A stretch of DNA of 6,918 nucleotides from a bacterium. Its GTDB lineage: Bacteria > Eremiobacterota > Eremiobacteria > Baltobacterales > Baltobacteraceae. The notes under the pieces were generated by a model. It had not been told where the DNA came from, did not search any database, and saw only the letters and a program-made list of their open reading frames with translations. The position numbers and the translations under genes are program-made. Positions 6,267 through 6,918 of this stretch are shown here, piece after piece (the stretch's first letter is position 1; each line of letters begins with the position of its first letter). The stretch lies in NCBI GenBank assembly GCA_021784715.1, contig JAJYHP010000155.1, positions 1 to 6,918 on the forward strand, given 5' to 3'.

Positions 6267-6918
6267 GCACCGCTGAGGCGCGCGCTGCATTTTCGCGCAG
6301 AGCGCGATATGCCGCGGCGAGCGCGCCTTCCTCGAGAATCGGTTCGCCGCAGAGCGTCCCGACGCAGAGCAGCGCGCTGGGAGCGGAAGCGGCAGTGGAG
6401 AGATCGGAATAAATGCCGAGTTCGGGGGCGCCCAAGCGAAACGCCGCGCGGCGCCACCCGCGTGTCGCGTCGAGCGGGCCGCGGATGGCGAGGCGCGCTC
6501 CCACGCGCGTAGCGAGGGCGGTGGCGCGCGCATAGCTTGCGGCGAAGAGCCCGGCATTGCGATAGGTCGAGGCGAACGTCGCGAGGATAGAACGCGCGCG
6601 CTCGGCGTCGGCGGGGCGTTCGGCGATCTCGGCGATTCGCAGCAACGATCGTGCGAGCGAGGAATTCTCTGCGAGCGGACGGTCGCGCAACGCGAGCCGC
6701 CCGAGATCCTCGCTGCCGGCGATGCGGTCCGCAGCCGCCCCTCCGTCGGGAGCGAAGGCGGCGAGCGTCGCCCGCGCGAGCCGCTCCGCGCGCTCGAAGA
6801 AGCGCGGCTCGCCGAGCGCTTCGTAGGCGTCGAGCGACGCGGCGATCGTCGCACACTGATCGGCGAGAATTCCGCTGACGCGCGGCGCCTCGCCGGCGCG
6901 CCAGACGCGGAGCATGAG
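6247..6918 (-). CDS. C-terminal part of a DUF255/YyaL-type thioredoxin-domain protein (5' end outside window)
   Basis: The frame enters from the right edge and ends at TGA (6249-6247 on this strand), giving 223 residues. The pattern matches the helical C-terminal half of YyaL/SSP411 (DUF255) proteins. Seen: an entry segment LRVWRAGEAP then ILADQCATIAASLDAYEALG; PLAENSSLARSLLRIAEIAE (the 'N-S-x-x-A-x-x-LLRL' helix); a short YRNAGLFAASYA helix; and a closing LLCVGTLCGEPI strand with two cysteines. In the family this half forms an alpha-toroid resembling N-acylglucosamine 2-epimerases, and an N-terminal thioredoxin-like domain lies several hundred residues upstream; that part is outside the window. 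The true function of the family is not settled. The first Met (6913-6915) is probably internal, since family homology continues upstream. Its 3' end overlaps the convergent membrane-protein gene by 20 bases, with no terminator-like hairpin between them. Confidence 0.78.
   Translation of the reverse strand, partial: LMLRVWRAGEAPRVSGILADQCATIAASLDAYEALGEPRFFERAERLARATLAAFAPDGGAAADRIAGSEDLGRLALRDRPLAENSSLARSLLRIAEIAERPADAERARSILATFASTYRNAGLFAASYARATALATRVGARLAIRGPLDATRGWRRAAFRLGAPELGIYSDLSTAASAPSALLCVGTLCGEPILEEGALAAAYRALRENAARASAVPNFPGE

Noticed and set aside
6267..6310. Possible terminator hairpin after the membrane-protein gene
   Set aside because: There are alternating GC blocks around a short T-run, but I could not build a stable stem followed by T residues, and the stretch is coding on the - strand.
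5147..6412. 421-codon + strand frame overlapping the membrane-protein gene
   Set aside because: The translation is extremely Arg-rich, typical of a frame-shifted reading of a GC-rich membrane-protein gene; the alternative frame has clear membrane segments.

Overview
The window is a GC-rich (by eye about 60-65%) bacterial chromosomal segment with almost no non-coding DNA. Neighbouring genes touch or overlap, GTG starts are common, and the codon third positions are mostly G or C. No transposase, integrase, tRNA, rRNA or CRISPR array is visible. The protein styles (SigB/SigF-like sigma factor with an RsbV/RsbW pair, a DUF255-type protein, short secreted orphans) suggest a soil-type, deep-branching high-GC lineage such as Candidatus Eremiobacterota (WPS-2) or a relative. 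That placement is an impression from sequence style, not a database result; an actinobacterium or high-GC Firmicute cannot be excluded.

Left part (1-1729, + strand): the tail of a YtxH-like small protein gene is followed by a complete partner-switching core. It consists of a STAS anti-sigma-factor antagonist (RsbV/SpoIIAA type), a HATPase anti-sigma kinase (RsbW/SpoIIAB type) and a SigB/SigF-type sigma factor. The first three genes overlap by 1 and 4 bases and the sigma gene follows after 18 bases, so this is very probably one transcript. In such systems the kinase holds the sigma factor inactive and phosphorylates the antagonist. When the antagonist is dephosphorylated by a PP2C phosphatase, it captures the kinase and frees the sigma factor. 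No phosphatase gene lies in the window.

Middle (1730-4391, + strand): a 37-base gap with a ribosome binding site and a possible weak promoter leads into a full-length alanyl-tRNA synthetase gene (alaS, 874 codons) with catalytic, editing and C-terminal regions intact.

Right part (4388-6918): two genes overlap head-to-tail with alaS and with each other. One encodes a secreted orphan protein of 234 residues; the other a polytopic membrane protein of 398 residues resembling GT-C-type glycosyltransferases. They may work as a pair at the cell envelope. A convergent gene on the - strand overlaps the end of the membrane-protein gene by 20 bases. It is the C-terminal third or so of a DUF255/YyaL-type protein whose thioredoxin-like half lies beyond the right edge.

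The most notable points are the compact stress-sigma module joined to alaS, the uncharacterised secreted/membrane pair behind alaS, and an apparent excess of the palindrome CGATCG. I see no clear evidence of a wholly new system here.
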